IMG/VR virus record: IMGVR_UViG_3300027771_000101
Location: 1-23,895 of that record
Length of the DNA stretch: 23,895 nucleotides
From: a virus
Direction: 5' to 3' (one strand)
Notes under the pieces: generated by a model
What the model was told of the DNA's origin: nothing
Database searches by the model: none
Seen by the model: the letters and a program-made list of their open reading frames with translations, nothing else
Shown here: piece by piece, positions 1-7,510 of the stretch
How the letters are laid out: each line of letters begins with the position of its first letter
Numbering within the stretch: the stretch's first letter is position 1
Translations under genes and position numbers: made by a program

Positions 1-1622
1 CCAGTGAAACCGCCGCCTTCAAATGAGGCTAAAGTGGTGCCTGCAACTACACCTGCCTTTGCATAACCAATTGCGGTAATAGCCGCTTCAGTTGCAAACC
101 ATGCCTGTGGGCCACCTATGGCAGCAACTGCAGCCGCCTTAGATGCTGCTGCGTGAGTGTTAATGATGATGCTAGTGATCGCTAAAGCCTTCTCTATCGC
201 AAATGCGGCCTTCTGAGCGTCTGTTCCATCTTTAAGTGCGCTACCCATCATAGCCATGGCAGATTCAGCCGTACTGATAGCCTGCAATTCAATCTGGGCC
301 TGCTTCTCAGCAGCATCCTTCTTGATCCTAATCTGCTCTTCTGCAAGGTCTCTAGCAGCTAGTACAGCCTTATGATCCGCTGCAATCCTGCCTGCCTCAC
401 CAGACTCAATATATTCTTGCTCTAACCTGTATTCATCTTCAAGAGCTGCTTTACGGGCTGCTAGAGTTTCTTCTGCAGCAGCTTCCCTATTGTCTATAGC
501 TGTCTGTATTCCAGCACCAACCAAAGCCTCTTCCGCTGCCATTTCATTGATTCTTGCATCACGCGCTGCTTTAACTCTTGCTGCTTCTGTTACAGTGGCC
601 TTTCTAGCATTCTTTACGGCTGTCTCATAACCCTGCATGACGATAGATTCTTCAGCAGCCATCTGATTGGCTACAGCTTCAAGAGAGTCCTTGTCTAGCT
701 TGTCTGACTTCTTCTTCTTCTTCTCAAAGCCTGCCACTTCTAATGGCGTGTTTAGCTTCTCCTCTTCACGCTTTAACTTGAATAGACCTAGAGCGTACTC
801 TGCTGCAGCTAACTTAGCGTCAGAGAAGGCTTCAGTGGTGCCCTGTATGCCCATTAATTGTTCTATACTTGCTTTTACTTGGTCTGAGGTCTTTGCACCG
901 AATAGATCTTCAATAACCTCCTTCAACTCAACGCCACTAGTACCGAACTGACTAATTAGATCAAGCTCAGATTGCTTGTTAACTTCAGCCATGAACTCAC
1001 GCTGCTGTTTGGCAAACTGGTCATTACCTTGAGCGATGTTTTCTTGCATAGCAAGTAAATCGGATGAAACTCCTACTGAGCCACCTAACGCACTAATTAA
1101 TGCTTCTTTATTAGATTCTATACCTATGGCAAGCTTATTAAGTGCGACATCCATTTGCATGCCAGCAAGTGCAGCACTAACGTCAAGAAGCTCTTGATAC
1201 TCAGCAGTAGCTTCGCCAATGCTTGTGTTAGCCATTATCTTATTTACGGCATCTTGCGCTTCAGCGAGTTTATCTAGGGCTTTAGTTGCGCCAAACACTC
1301 CAGGCATAAAGGCTGTACCCAAAGCTGCACCAACAGCCAAGAACGCACCTAATATAGCTCCGTGAGGGCCGAAAAGTGATGCTATTTGAGATCCCTGCTG
1401 TCCGAAGATAAGCATAGCGTTTTGCCCCATTTGGAGCTGTACTGCTATATCCTGAACTTGATGTCCGACTTGACCCAGACCGCCCCGCATAAAGCGGAAC
1501 TGTTGGTTCATGTGACTCGCAGTCTTTGAAGTCCTGCGCATGTTTTGATTTACTGCGTTGAAGGCACGGTCAGTTTCATTGACTGCCCGTACGACTACAA
1601 CTGTTTCTGTGGTGTTCGCCAT
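1..1622 (-). CDS. Tail tape measure protein (C-terminal part beyond window)
   Basis: Sets tail length and is threaded through the tail tube; by family knowledge it is released or guides DNA during ejection. The frame is open from the ATG at 1622 to the left edge, about 540 codons, so the end of the protein lies outside. Residues about 48-95 carry the signature of lambdoid tape measures: a G-rich turn, QVQDIAVQLQMGQ, FGQQGSQIASLFGP, then a hydrophobic stretch. Residues from about 240 to 450 are Ala/Glu/Lys-rich and likely helical or coiled coil, followed by a second hydrophobic segment and an FEGGGFTG motif near the left edge. The start shares bases with the stop of the frameshifted chaperone product (TGATG at 1620-1624), as expected for the GT-to-H junction of lambda-like tails. 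Identity is firm; total length cannot be seen. Confidence 0.9.
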   Translation of the reverse strand, partial: MANTTETVVVVRAVNETDRAFNAVNQNMRRTSKTASHMNQQFRFMRGGLGQVGHQVQDIAVQLQMGQNAMLIFGQQGSQIASLFGPHGAILGAFLAVGAALGTAFMPGVFGATKALDKLAEAQDAVNKIMANTSIGEATAEYQELLDVSAALAGMQMDVALNKLAIGIESNKEALISALGGSVGVSSDLLAMQENIAQGNDQFAKQQREFMAEVNKQSELDLISQFGTSGVELKEVIEDLFGAKTSDQVKASIEQLMGIQGTTEAFSDAKLAAAEYALGLFKLKREEEKLNTPLEVAGFEKKKKKSDKLDKDSLEAVANQMAAEESIVMQGYETAVKNARKATVTEAARVKAARDARINEMAAEEALVGAGIQTAIDNREAAAEETLAARKAALEDEYRLEQEYIESGEAGRIAADHKAVLAARDLAEEQIRIKKDAAEKQAQIELQAISTAESAMAMMGSALKDGTDAQKAAFAIEKALAITSIIINTHAAASKAAAVAAIGGPQAWFATEAAITAIGYAKAGVVAGTTLASFEGGGFT

Positions 1623-2112
1623 CAAGTTTTCCCCTGTTGCCGTTCACCCTTTATTCTTAGGTATGAGTACCAGTGATTAAACTCAGTAACTGTCATATCT
1701 AATATGGTCGATAGTGGTTGACCAAGGTGTTCGGCTAAATTGTACATTAAGTATAACTCAGTCGGGGTACCTTGGTCATCTATCAGTTTTTTTCGCGGTC
1801 GGCCTCAGCCTTATCGGGTACAGCTAACACGAAGTTGGCTATACGTGAAACAAGTTCAGGATTCACATTGTTACGAAGCCTAGTCTTATCCGCAATATCA
1901 AACACCATTTCCCCTTCTGCATCGGTAACACCGAAGATGACGGAGTAGCATAAATAATCAGTAGTATCGTTGTCCGCACGACCCAGCCACTTGGCTTTAT
2001 CGTTCAGAGTGAGGTTCTTCGCATATAGCGTAGCATCCCACTCTGGCACTTCTAGTGTGCGAATTACACAATTACTAAAGTGAGAAACAGCCACATCAAT
2101 TAGCTTACCCAT
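1622..2112 (-). CDS. Tail assembly chaperone, frameshifted long form (gpGT-like)
   Basis: Fusion predicted from a minus-one slip at 1786-1792. Ribosomes decode 109 codons to AAC, slip back one base, and continue CTG ATA GAT GAC in the new frame for 54 more codons to the TGA at 1622-1624, giving 163 residues. The extension begins LIDDQGTPTELYLMYNL and ends YLRIKGERQQGKT; its middle (LSTILDMTVTEFNHWYSYL) looks like the DUF4035/gpT-type extension of other phages. By analogy with lambda GT, this domain recruits the tail tube subunit to the chaperone-coated tape measure. The extension has no ATG with a convincing ribosome site at its head, so frameshifting is the simplest way to express it. Confidence 0.85.
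1719..1792 (-). promoter_or_regulatory. Programmed -1 frameshift signal: slippery heptamer plus stem
   Basis: On the minus strand the heptamer A AAA AAC (1792-1786) lies in the correct phase inside a run of seven A, directly before the TGA. Seven nucleotides downstream begins a perfect 10-bp stem: TGACCAAGGT (1778-1769) pairs with ACCTTGGTCA (1728-1719) across a 40-nt loop. Spacing and stem length are typical of stimulators of minus-one frameshifting; the long loop could allow a pseudoknot, which I did not establish. Confidence 0.85.
1783..2112 (-). CDS. Tail assembly chaperone, short form (gpG-like)
   Basis: 109-residue protein between the tail tube and tape measure genes, the place of gpG in lambda. 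By family knowledge it coats the tape measure during tail assembly and is absent from the virion. The N-terminal part is beta-rich (DVAVSHFSN, IRTLEVPEWDATLYAKNL) and the C-terminal part helical, as in phage tail assembly chaperones. The final codons are GAA AAA AAC TGA, so the stop directly follows a canonical minus-one slippery heptamer. No strong ribosome site precedes 2112; it begins 4 nt after the tail tube stop and is probably coupled to it. Assignment rests on position, size and the frameshift signal together. Confidence 0.85.
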   Translation of the reverse strand: MGKLIDVAVSHFSNCVIRTLEVPEWDATLYAKNLTLNDKAKWLGRADNDTTDYLCYSVIFGVTDAEGEMVFDIADKTRLRNNVNPELVSRIANFVLAVPDKAEADREKN

Positions 2113-2116
2113 ATTA

Positions 2117-2509
2117 TTACGCTACAGTGCCGTAGGTCATAGCTCCGTTACCAGTAAAGCTAACTGAAGCCTTAATGATTTCAGGGTTTGAGCCAGTGCG
2201 GTTAACACCAGTAACTTGAATAGCGCCAGAGAAATATGCAAGCCCTGAAGTATTGCCAAGAGGGTACATATTTAAGGTAACCTCATCGCCTTCTTTCAAG
2301 CCTTCCTGACCGTTAGTGTCAGAAGGATCCCACTGAACATTGATTGAGCCTGACCAAGCCTTTGTAGTAACTTTGCTGGTTTCCCAAGCGTCACCCATAA
2401 CTGTGTCATTAACTGTATTAGCAGTTGTGTCAACAGACCAATCTATCAACTCAGCGACTGCATTCGCACCAACGTAAACTGAACCGTCATTACCTGTATG
2501 GCTAGCCAT
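2117..2509 (-). CDS. Major tail (tube) protein
   Basis: 130 residues, the expected size for siphovirus tail tube subunits, which stack as rings to make the tail tube. The N-terminus (SHTGNDGSVYVGANAVAEL) and the segment DTVMGDAWETSKVTTKAWSG are typical of this class; alternating beta segments and the closing ASVSFTGNGAMTYGT fit the tube fold. A strong ribosome site (GGAGAAG) lies before the ATG at 2509, fitting high expression. It is the gpV equivalent in the order terminator protein, tube, chaperone, tape measure. A 47-nt gap, the largest among the tail genes here, separates it from the gpU-like gene. Confidence 0.85.
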   Translation of the reverse strand: MASHTGNDGSVYVGANAVAELIDWSVDTTANTVNDTVMGDAWETSKVTTKAWSGSINVQWDPSDTNGQEGLKEGDEVTLNMYPLGNTSGLAYFSGAIQVTGVNRTGSNPEIIKASVSFTGNGAMTYGTVA

Positions 2510-2556
2510 TTAACTTCTCCAATGCGCTAGTGCGCGTTTATTTAAACTATTCTCTA

Positions 2557-2994
2557 CTACTGGCTTTGCGAGCCTTCAATAGACCTGTACCTAACCATTA
2601 TTGATAAAGTACCTACAGCGATGGGCTGTTCACCTTCAACGCTAAAACTTGAGTCGAACCCTGTTATCTGAGTATCCAGTGCATAAGTGCCACGGCTTAA
2701 ATCCGTGTACAAAGCTGCCTCTACCTGCTCAGATATCGCATCCAATGAGTCATCATACCCTGTTGAACCTTTAACGTAAATCTCCACACTCATATTCAAT
2801 GTGTGCTGTACTGAACGTGGCGATCCTACCGTGGAATAGTCTGATTCCTGGCCCTGAGTAAACACGCCTAAACTAGGCAACTTATCTCCAGTTAGAGGAT
2901 AGCTCTTAGACTGAAACACATTAGATCCTGTGGTAGCTAACCCTGTTAGAGTAGTGACTACATTATCTCTAATCAACTTGCGCAAATGTGCCAT
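2557..2994 (-). CDS. Tail terminator / minor tail protein (gpU-like)
   Basis: 145 residues. It begins MAHLRKLIRDNVVTTLTGL, a helix often found in gpU-type proteins, followed by beta segments and a central helix (DDSLDAISEQVEAALYTD). By family knowledge this protein caps the growing tail tube and forms the interface with the head. It starts in a TAATG overlap with the FII-like gene and precedes the tail tube gene, which is the lambda order FII-(Z)-U-V except that Z is missing from this spot. The assignment is by length, N-terminal pattern and synteny; the protein is not close to lambda U. Confidence 0.7.
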   Translation of the reverse strand: MAHLRKLIRDNVVTTLTGLATTGSNVFQSKSYPLTGDKLPSLGVFTQGQESDYSTVGSPRSVQHTLNMSVEIYVKGSTGYDDSLDAISEQVEAALYTDLSRGTYALDTQITGFDSSFSVEGEQPIAVGTLSIMVRYRSIEGSQSQ

Positions 2995-3284
2995 TACTTC
3001 AGCTCCAGAGCCAATTCAGTCATACCATTACCGTCTGGCATAGTTACACGAACGTAGTAGTCGACACTTCCAACCTCTAGTTCATCTCCATTGGAGAGTC
3101 CAACAATGTCACTGGTTTGGCATAGAAATCTAGGCTGAGACATTGCAAAGGCAGTTCCACCACCAATATCATCATCAGAGTAGTAGCTGTCAAATATACC
3201 AACCACAGAACCTCTAGACCAGTTGGCAGTTACGCCAAAGTCCTTTAGGAGTAGTAGACGCTCGTCTGCTGTCTCTACTGCCAC
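2994..3284 (-). CDS. Head-tail joining protein (gpFII-like)
   Basis: 96-residue protein with an N-terminal ADERLLLLKDFGV helix and beta segments later (DELEVGSVDYYVRVTMPDG). This matches the size and outline of the small FII-type connector that joins the filled head to the tail. The start is a GTG at 3284 overlapping the preceding gene's TAG by one base (TAGTG), so it is probably translated by coupling; no ATG alternative exists near the N-terminus. Its stop forms a TAATG junction with the gpU-like gene. Function is inferred mainly from position and length. Confidence 0.65.
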   Translation of the reverse strand: MAVETADERLLLLKDFGVTANWSRGSVVGIFDSYYSDDDIGGGTAFAMSQPRFLCQTSDIVGLSNGDELEVGSVDYYVRVTMPDGNGMTELALELK

Positions 3285-3499
3285 TATTTGCTCTTGCGGG
3301 AACGAGTCTTAGGCTTTTCGGAAGATGTTTCCAAACCTACTGATCTGTTTTCCGTCTTTGTCTTTGGTTCGTCTTTATGAGCGATAACACGGCCCATAGA
3401 AACTAGAATCTTTGCAGTGTCTATACTAATCTCAGTAATAGAACCTGTCTTATATGACTTACCTGCGATTACACAACCGCTAATTACTTCATACTTCAT
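3284..3499 (-). CDS. Small uncharacterised protein after the capsid gene
   Basis: 71 residues from the ATG at 3499, chosen because GGAG lies 7 nt upstream; a TTG four codons earlier has no support. The first half (KYEVISGCVIAGKSYKTGSI) looks like a small beta domain. The C-terminal third is very Lys/Arg/Ser/Glu-rich and probably disordered (ending KTRSRKSK). It lies in the place of lambda FI, between capsid and FII-like genes, but I see no FI motif. It is the first gene after the terminator that follows the capsid gene, so its expression depends on read-through or antitermination. Confidence 0.65.
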   Translation of the reverse strand: MKYEVISGCVIAGKSYKTGSITEISIDTAKILVSMGRVIAHKDEPKTKTENRSVGLETSSEKPKTRSRKSK

Positions 3500-3510
3500 A
3501 ACATACTCCA

Positions 3511-3540
3511 AAAATAAAAGGGGGCGTTTGACGGCCCCCT
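3511..3540 (-). terminator. Rho-independent terminator after the capsid gene
   Basis: On the minus strand AGGGGGC (3540-3534) pairs perfectly with GCCCCCT (3525-3519) around an 8-nt loop and runs into a U-rich tract (3518-3511, interrupted by one A). It lies 10 nt past the capsid stop and upstream of all tail genes, so it is suited to limiting tail-gene transcription relative to capsid. Confidence 0.8.
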
Positions 3541-3550
3541 ATCTTGGCTA

Positions 3551-5416
3551 TTAACCATCGTTACCGAAAGCAAAGCTTTGAGCATGACGTACTGCTATGT
3601 CTACTGACTGCAACGCAACGATACGGATCGTACCAGAGGTGCTGTGAGTATACGGATCAACAGTAAGGTCAAGTCCGCCGAATAGGCCAACTAACAAGTC
3701 GTTGAAGTTACCGAAGTACATGTTACCTGCAGTACCTTGGTTAGACACGATTGACTTATAACCGTTGATGTCACCACCGCCAGCTACAAACTGAGCCGTA
3801 CCAGATGCTTTCTCAGTGGTCTTAAGAGCACCGTTCATTGCAGATGGTAAGATGTATGCTAAGTTACCCATTAGGGCGTTATCGTTAGCAATGGCAGTTT
3901 CTAGTCCGACTACTTCAGCAAACGTAGGGTTTGCAGCAGCGAAGGCAGTAACAGTGTTAACACCAGTAGTATTCAAGATACCAGTTGGCTGACCGCTAGA
4001 TCCAGAACCTTCCAAACCAGCTAAGTCGATGGCAAGTGCCAAAGCTTGTGCTAGATCGTCACGGATCAAGTTCTCAACGTCCATGCTTGACTGGATCAAT
4101 AGCTGGCGGGTTACGTCAGTGAAGGCACCTAAAGTCTTAGGTGTTAAACTAACCTGACCTACAGTCATTTCGCTTTCAGTAGCAGCGCCACCTTCAGTTG
4201 CGATCCAAGCAGCAGCAGCCGCTGTAGCCTTCTTAGGAATCTTAACGTCACCAGACAAGCCACCTAGTACGCGAGCACCAGCTTGCATAACAGAAGATGA
4301 GTTACGTAGAACGTCAATGAAGTCGCTTCCACGGAAGTCGTCAGCGAACAAAGATGCTTCGTCAGCAGAGTTCAAGTCACGCTTCTTCCAGTTACGCATT
4401 ACTTCAGCAGGAAGCATGATGCCTTGGGCAGTGCGACCATAGCTTTCAGCAGCAGCGCGTGAACATTCAAATTCAAATGCAGCAGCTTCTTGAGCACGGC
4501 GATCAGTTGGGTTAGCAAGAGCGTGGATAGCGCGAACTAGAGAGAAGCGTTTAACTTCTTCCTTCTTCATGCCGATGTCCTTAGCTTCTAAGCCGCGAGT
4601 AGAACCAACACTCTCTAGTAATTCACCACGGAATTCTTCGATAGTAGTTCCTTCAGCGATAGCTTTACGAGCCATGTCACTCTTGTTGTGTCGGGCACCT
4701 AGCTCAACAATTTGAGCGGCGTTACGTTGTGCGGATTTCATGGCGTCAGCCTTCACCGCTTCAATATCAATCTCAGACATAATGTCTTCCTTAAATGAAG
4801 TTTCTATAATAGGGATGGGTGAAGGTTCGCTAGATCGACCGACTCCAACTGTCACATCGGCGGGGATCGATACCAAACTCGCTTCGACAGGTCGCCAAGA
4901 TACGGCGCGATAAGTTGCCTCATCGTCTTTACCGCCTTTGCTAACCATCTTTAATTCGTTGATGCGGTAGCCAACGCTAATATTAGCCTTGATACCATCT
5001 ACAACATCAGTAAACGCTTCATTAGCAAGTACACCTTTTCCAAAGCGTACTGTCGCCCGTAGTCTTCGGGCCGAGCTATCCAAGTTTACAGATTCTATAA
5101 CGCCAATTTGCTTCTCAGGATCGTGATCCAGTAGCAAAGGTGCGCGACCTGATGCCAAGAACTCCAAATCAATGGATTTCTCAGTATGGTCTAATATTTC
5201 ATTACCGAAGTAACGTGATACAGGCTCTTCACTGGAAATAGCAATTTCAACAGTTCGTGAACCCTCATTAATATGATCAGCCTGAGCAATGCCTGCTCGA
5301 TGCTGTACAGCCGTAGTATCGAACCGCTCTTCTACAGTGTCCTCAACTACAACTTCTTCAATTACTTCCTCGGAACGGATCTCTTCGACCACTTCCTCAG
5401 CTATTTCTTCGCTCAT
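3551..5416 (-). CDS. Fused prohead protease - HK97-fold major capsid protein
   Basis: One 621-residue frame holds two proteins that are usually separate. Residues about 40-195 match the HK97/S78-type prohead protease: His98 in LLLDHDPEKQIG, Ser147 in ANISVGYR, then PVEASLVSIPAD. Residues about 213-621 form the HK97-type capsid subunit: a helical scaffold-like delta region (about 215-330), then WIATEGGAATESEMTVGQ, SLTPKTLGAFTDVTRQLL and a long C-terminal core. By family knowledge the protease cleaves the scaffold region from the capsid during maturation. The first 30 residues are a highly acidic Glu/Val repeat. The start at 5416 has a strong TAGGAG site. An internal ATG at 4780 with its own ribosome site could yield the 409-residue capsid part alone. 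No separate protease or scaffold gene is present nearby. Confidence 0.93.
   Translation of the reverse strand: MSEEIAEEVVEEIRSEEVIEEVVVEDTVEERFDTTAVQHRAGIAQADHINEGSRTVEIAISSEEPVSRYFGNEILDHTEKSIDLEFLASGRAPLLLDHDPEKQIGVIESVNLDSSARRLRATVRFGKGVLANEAFTDVVDGIKANISVGYRINELKMVSKGGKDDEATYRAVSWRPVEASLVSIPADVTVGVGRSSEPSPIPIIETSFKEDIMSEIDIEAVKADAMKSAQRNAAQIVELGARHNKSDMARKAIAEGTTIEEFRGELLESVGSTRGLEAKDIGMKKEEVKRFSLVRAIHALANPTDRRAQEAAAFEFECSRAAAESYGRTAQGIMLPAEVMRNWKKRDLNSADEASLFADDFRGSDFIDVLRNSSSVMQAGARVLGGLSGDVKIPKKATAAAAAWIATEGGAATESEMTVGQVSLTPKTLGAFTDVTRQLLIQSSMDVENLIRDDLAQALALAIDLAGLEGSGSSGQPTGILNTTGVNTVTAFAAANPTFAEVVGLETAIANDNALMGNLAYILPSAMNGALKTTEKASGTAQFVAGGGDINGYKSIVSNQGTAGNMYFGNFNDLLVGLFGGLDLTVDPYTHSTSGTIRIVALQSVDIAVRHAQSFAFGNDG
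4778..4792 (-). promoter_or_regulatory. Internal ribosome site and start within the capsid fusion gene
   Basis: On the minus strand AAGGAAGA (4792-4785) is followed after 4 nt by ATG (4780-4778) in the frame of the fusion, exactly at the boundary between the protease and capsid domains (Met213, then SEIDIEAV). The residues before it (GRSSEPSPIPIIETSFKEDI) look like a linker. This is a plausible second start giving free capsid protein, comparable in logic to nested C/Nu3 in lambda. Use in the cell is inferred. Confidence 0.55.
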
Positions 5417-5456
5417 AACATGCTCCTAAAGGCATTTAACCCGATTCTACCATTTT

Positions 5457-6935
5457 TTAGTCATCATCGGTAATATCTGGTGCCACTTTCTCTAAATTAC
5501 CGCCAAATGGCTCCATTGCGTACTTAATACCGAACTGTTCAGCTAACGCCTTGTCACGCTTGATCTGCCCAAGTAGCTCCTCAACGTCCTTACCATACTG
5601 ACTAGCGACATCATCTAACGACAATACACCGTTCTTCAGTCCAGTAACTGCTGCGTTCATCTCCTTAAGAGGATCAACCCAGCTCCAAGCACGACCTCTG
5701 AACTGAGCAGCTTCTGCAAAGTGATCAAATCGTGAAACAGGAATTCCTAGAGTGCCCATCTCCATAGAGGATCCAAGCCAAGCTTCAAACACAGGTCGGA
5801 TTAAGTGGGTAATCAAGAACTCTTGTACGTTCTCGTAGTAATCTCGCTCGTCTAACGCGCCTTGGCGGATAGAACTGTAGCTAACTCCCTCTAGATCACC
5901 AGATAATGATGGGTAACTTGGGCCTAAACCTACAGCTACACCCTTTAGGACAGCCTTATGGAAGCCATCGAACTCATTATTAGGGTATTGCGGGTCAAAC
6001 GACTTAAAGTCCACGCCAACAGGTAGTTGGTGCATAGTGCCTGGTTCTACTTCCATAATAGGAATATCTTCAGCCATATCATCTGGCACGAAACCATCAC
6101 CGCCAGAAGAGGTGAAGAAACCCATCTTTGATGCGCCAATACGGGCATTTACAATAGCTGCCTCACGTAAAGCGCCTAACTGATTCATTGCCGCCATCGA
6201 TGCAGTCAGCCACGGTTCACCGCGAGTCTGACCTACGCGAGTAGGCTCTAGTAGATGTATAACCTTGTCGGCAGTAACGCGAGCATACTTCTCTTTGACA
6301 GTCATTGACGAGAAATTGGAATCGCCAGGATGAGCTTGAAGGAAGTAATACGCTATAGGCTTCTTAAACTGGTTAAGCTCGATACCCATACGGATTTCGT
6401 TGCCACCTTGAGCCTTACGATTAAAGGTAACATCAACCTGATCAGACTCTACGAACTCAAGAGCGAACGAATCATGGAAGCTTGCACCACGATGCTTGAT
6501 AATAAACACTTCACCATCACGGGCCAGTGTCTCAGTAGCTAACTTCTGTACATCTATCCATGAGAGCTTGCCATCTACCGTACAGTTACCTAACCTGCAC
6601 CATCGGGCAAACTTAGACTCGATTAGCTGGTTAGCAGGCTGATCCAACTTAGTATCGCCTCCAAATGCCCTAACCTGAGTATTAAATCCCTTCTTACCAA
6701 TGACGTTGTTACGTAGCAGCTTCATATACCGCTTGGCATACTCGTTATTACGAACCAAGTCCCTTGAGCGAGACCTTAGCTTAGGTAATGCTGACTGCAG
6801 CTCACTGTCTGCACTACGTTCTGAGGAACCGAAACTGGATGAAAACAACCTTGATGTTGCCGCACCTGAGTAATTTCGTACTCGTCTAGGTTTAGCGTCT
6901 GTCTTTGTACTGCGGAATATGTCTAGAATCCCCAT
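5457..6935 (-). CDS. Portal protein (lambda gpB family)
   Basis: 492 residues, near the usual length of lambda-type portals, which form the dodecameric DNA channel at one capsid vertex. Recognisable features are the N-terminal NYSGAATSRLF with LRSRSRDLVRNNEYAKRY, then NVIGKKGFNTQVR, the FVESDQVD region, HLLEPTRVGQTRGEPWL, and the late LEGVSYSSIRQGALDERDYY. The start at 6935 lies in a TAATG overlap with the upstream gene, so it is coupled to it. The C-terminus ends in an acidic tail (ITDDD). It is followed after 40 nt by the protease-capsid fusion, the expected order. Confidence 0.93.
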   Translation of the reverse strand: MGILDIFRSTKTDAKPRRVRNYSGAATSRLFSSSFGSSERSADSELQSALPKLRSRSRDLVRNNEYAKRYMKLLRNNVIGKKGFNTQVRAFGGDTKLDQPANQLIESKFARWCRLGNCTVDGKLSWIDVQKLATETLARDGEVFIIKHRGASFHDSFALEFVESDQVDVTFNRKAQGGNEIRMGIELNQFKKPIAYYFLQAHPGDSNFSSMTVKEKYARVTADKVIHLLEPTRVGQTRGEPWLTASMAAMNQLGALREAAIVNARIGASKMGFFTSSGGDGFVPDDMAEDIPIMEVEPGTMHQLPVGVDFKSFDPQYPNNEFDGFHKAVLKGVAVGLGPSYPSLSGDLEGVSYSSIRQGALDERDYYENVQEFLITHLIRPVFEAWLGSSMEMGTLGIPVSRFDHFAEAAQFRGRAWSWVDPLKEMNAAVTGLKNGVLSLDDVASQYGKDVEELLGQIKRDKALAEQFGIKYAMEPFGGNLEKVAPDITDDD

Positions 6936-7504
6936 TAGAATCTTACCTTAACAGTTGCGCCACCTTTGCGGCCTTGTTTAGCGTTAGACACTGCTTTTTC
7001 CCTAGCAGCCTCGTTGCGGTAGTAATCTCTGGCTTGAAGCATCTCAGTAAACGTAAGTTTAACTAAAGACCTGCCAGCTATAGAATATGAAGCCACATCA
7101 GAGTCTGCCTTGCCAGATAGCAAGGATTCGATCTTACCAAGCATGATAGTTACATGAGTACGGGGATCTTCTTCTGAGTCTAGGTCAGCAAGCACAGTAA
7201 ATGTGCCTCGGCCTACAACAAGTCGCTCGTTATCAGAGTTGCGAAGAATCTCCAACTGCCACTGGTAATCACCCTTGGCGTAAGCAGATGAAGCGGAACT
7301 GCTAATTGCAGCCACATATGCCGTCATTACTGTCTTGAACTCATTGTCACCGCCTAGTGCGGATCTTGCAATGTATGTTGCAGTATATAAAGCTGCGGGA
7401 TAGTCACTCTCTAAGTCAGTGCGCTTCCACTGAATGAAGTCACCGACAACAATATCTTTAGGTTCGCCTTCGGGGGCATTTGCTACATCGAATGCGTTAG
7501 CCAT
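6935..7504 (-). CDS. gpW-region head-tail connector candidate
   Basis: 189 residues between large terminase and portal, the place of lambda gpW, but about three times gpW's length. The N-terminal part (VVGDFIQWKRTDLESDYP, then YQWQLEILRN and GRGTFTVLADL) looks like a beta-sandwich. The C-terminal part (SYSIAGRSLVKLTFTEMLQARDYYRNEAAREK) is a helical hairpin resembling the helical part of gpW-like proteins. Other phages have proteins of this build in this position. A reasonable reading is a two-domain connector or neck protein; the exact role is not shown. It starts 7 nt past the terminase stop and couples to the portal through TAATG. Confidence 0.65.
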   Translation of the reverse strand: MANAFDVANAPEGEPKDIVVGDFIQWKRTDLESDYPAALYTATYIARSALGGDNEFKTVMTAYVAAISSSASSAYAKGDYQWQLEILRNSDNERLVVGRGTFTVLADLDSEEDPRTHVTIMLGKIESLLSGKADSDVASYSIAGRSLVKLTFTEMLQARDYYRNEAAREKAVSNAKQGRKGGATVKVRF

Positions 7505-7510
7505 ATATTA

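Noticed and set aside
667-951. 94-codon plus-strand open frame
   Set aside because: It lies opposite the tape measure gene; Ser/Phe-rich composition is what the complement of Lys/Glu/Ala-rich coiled coil gives.
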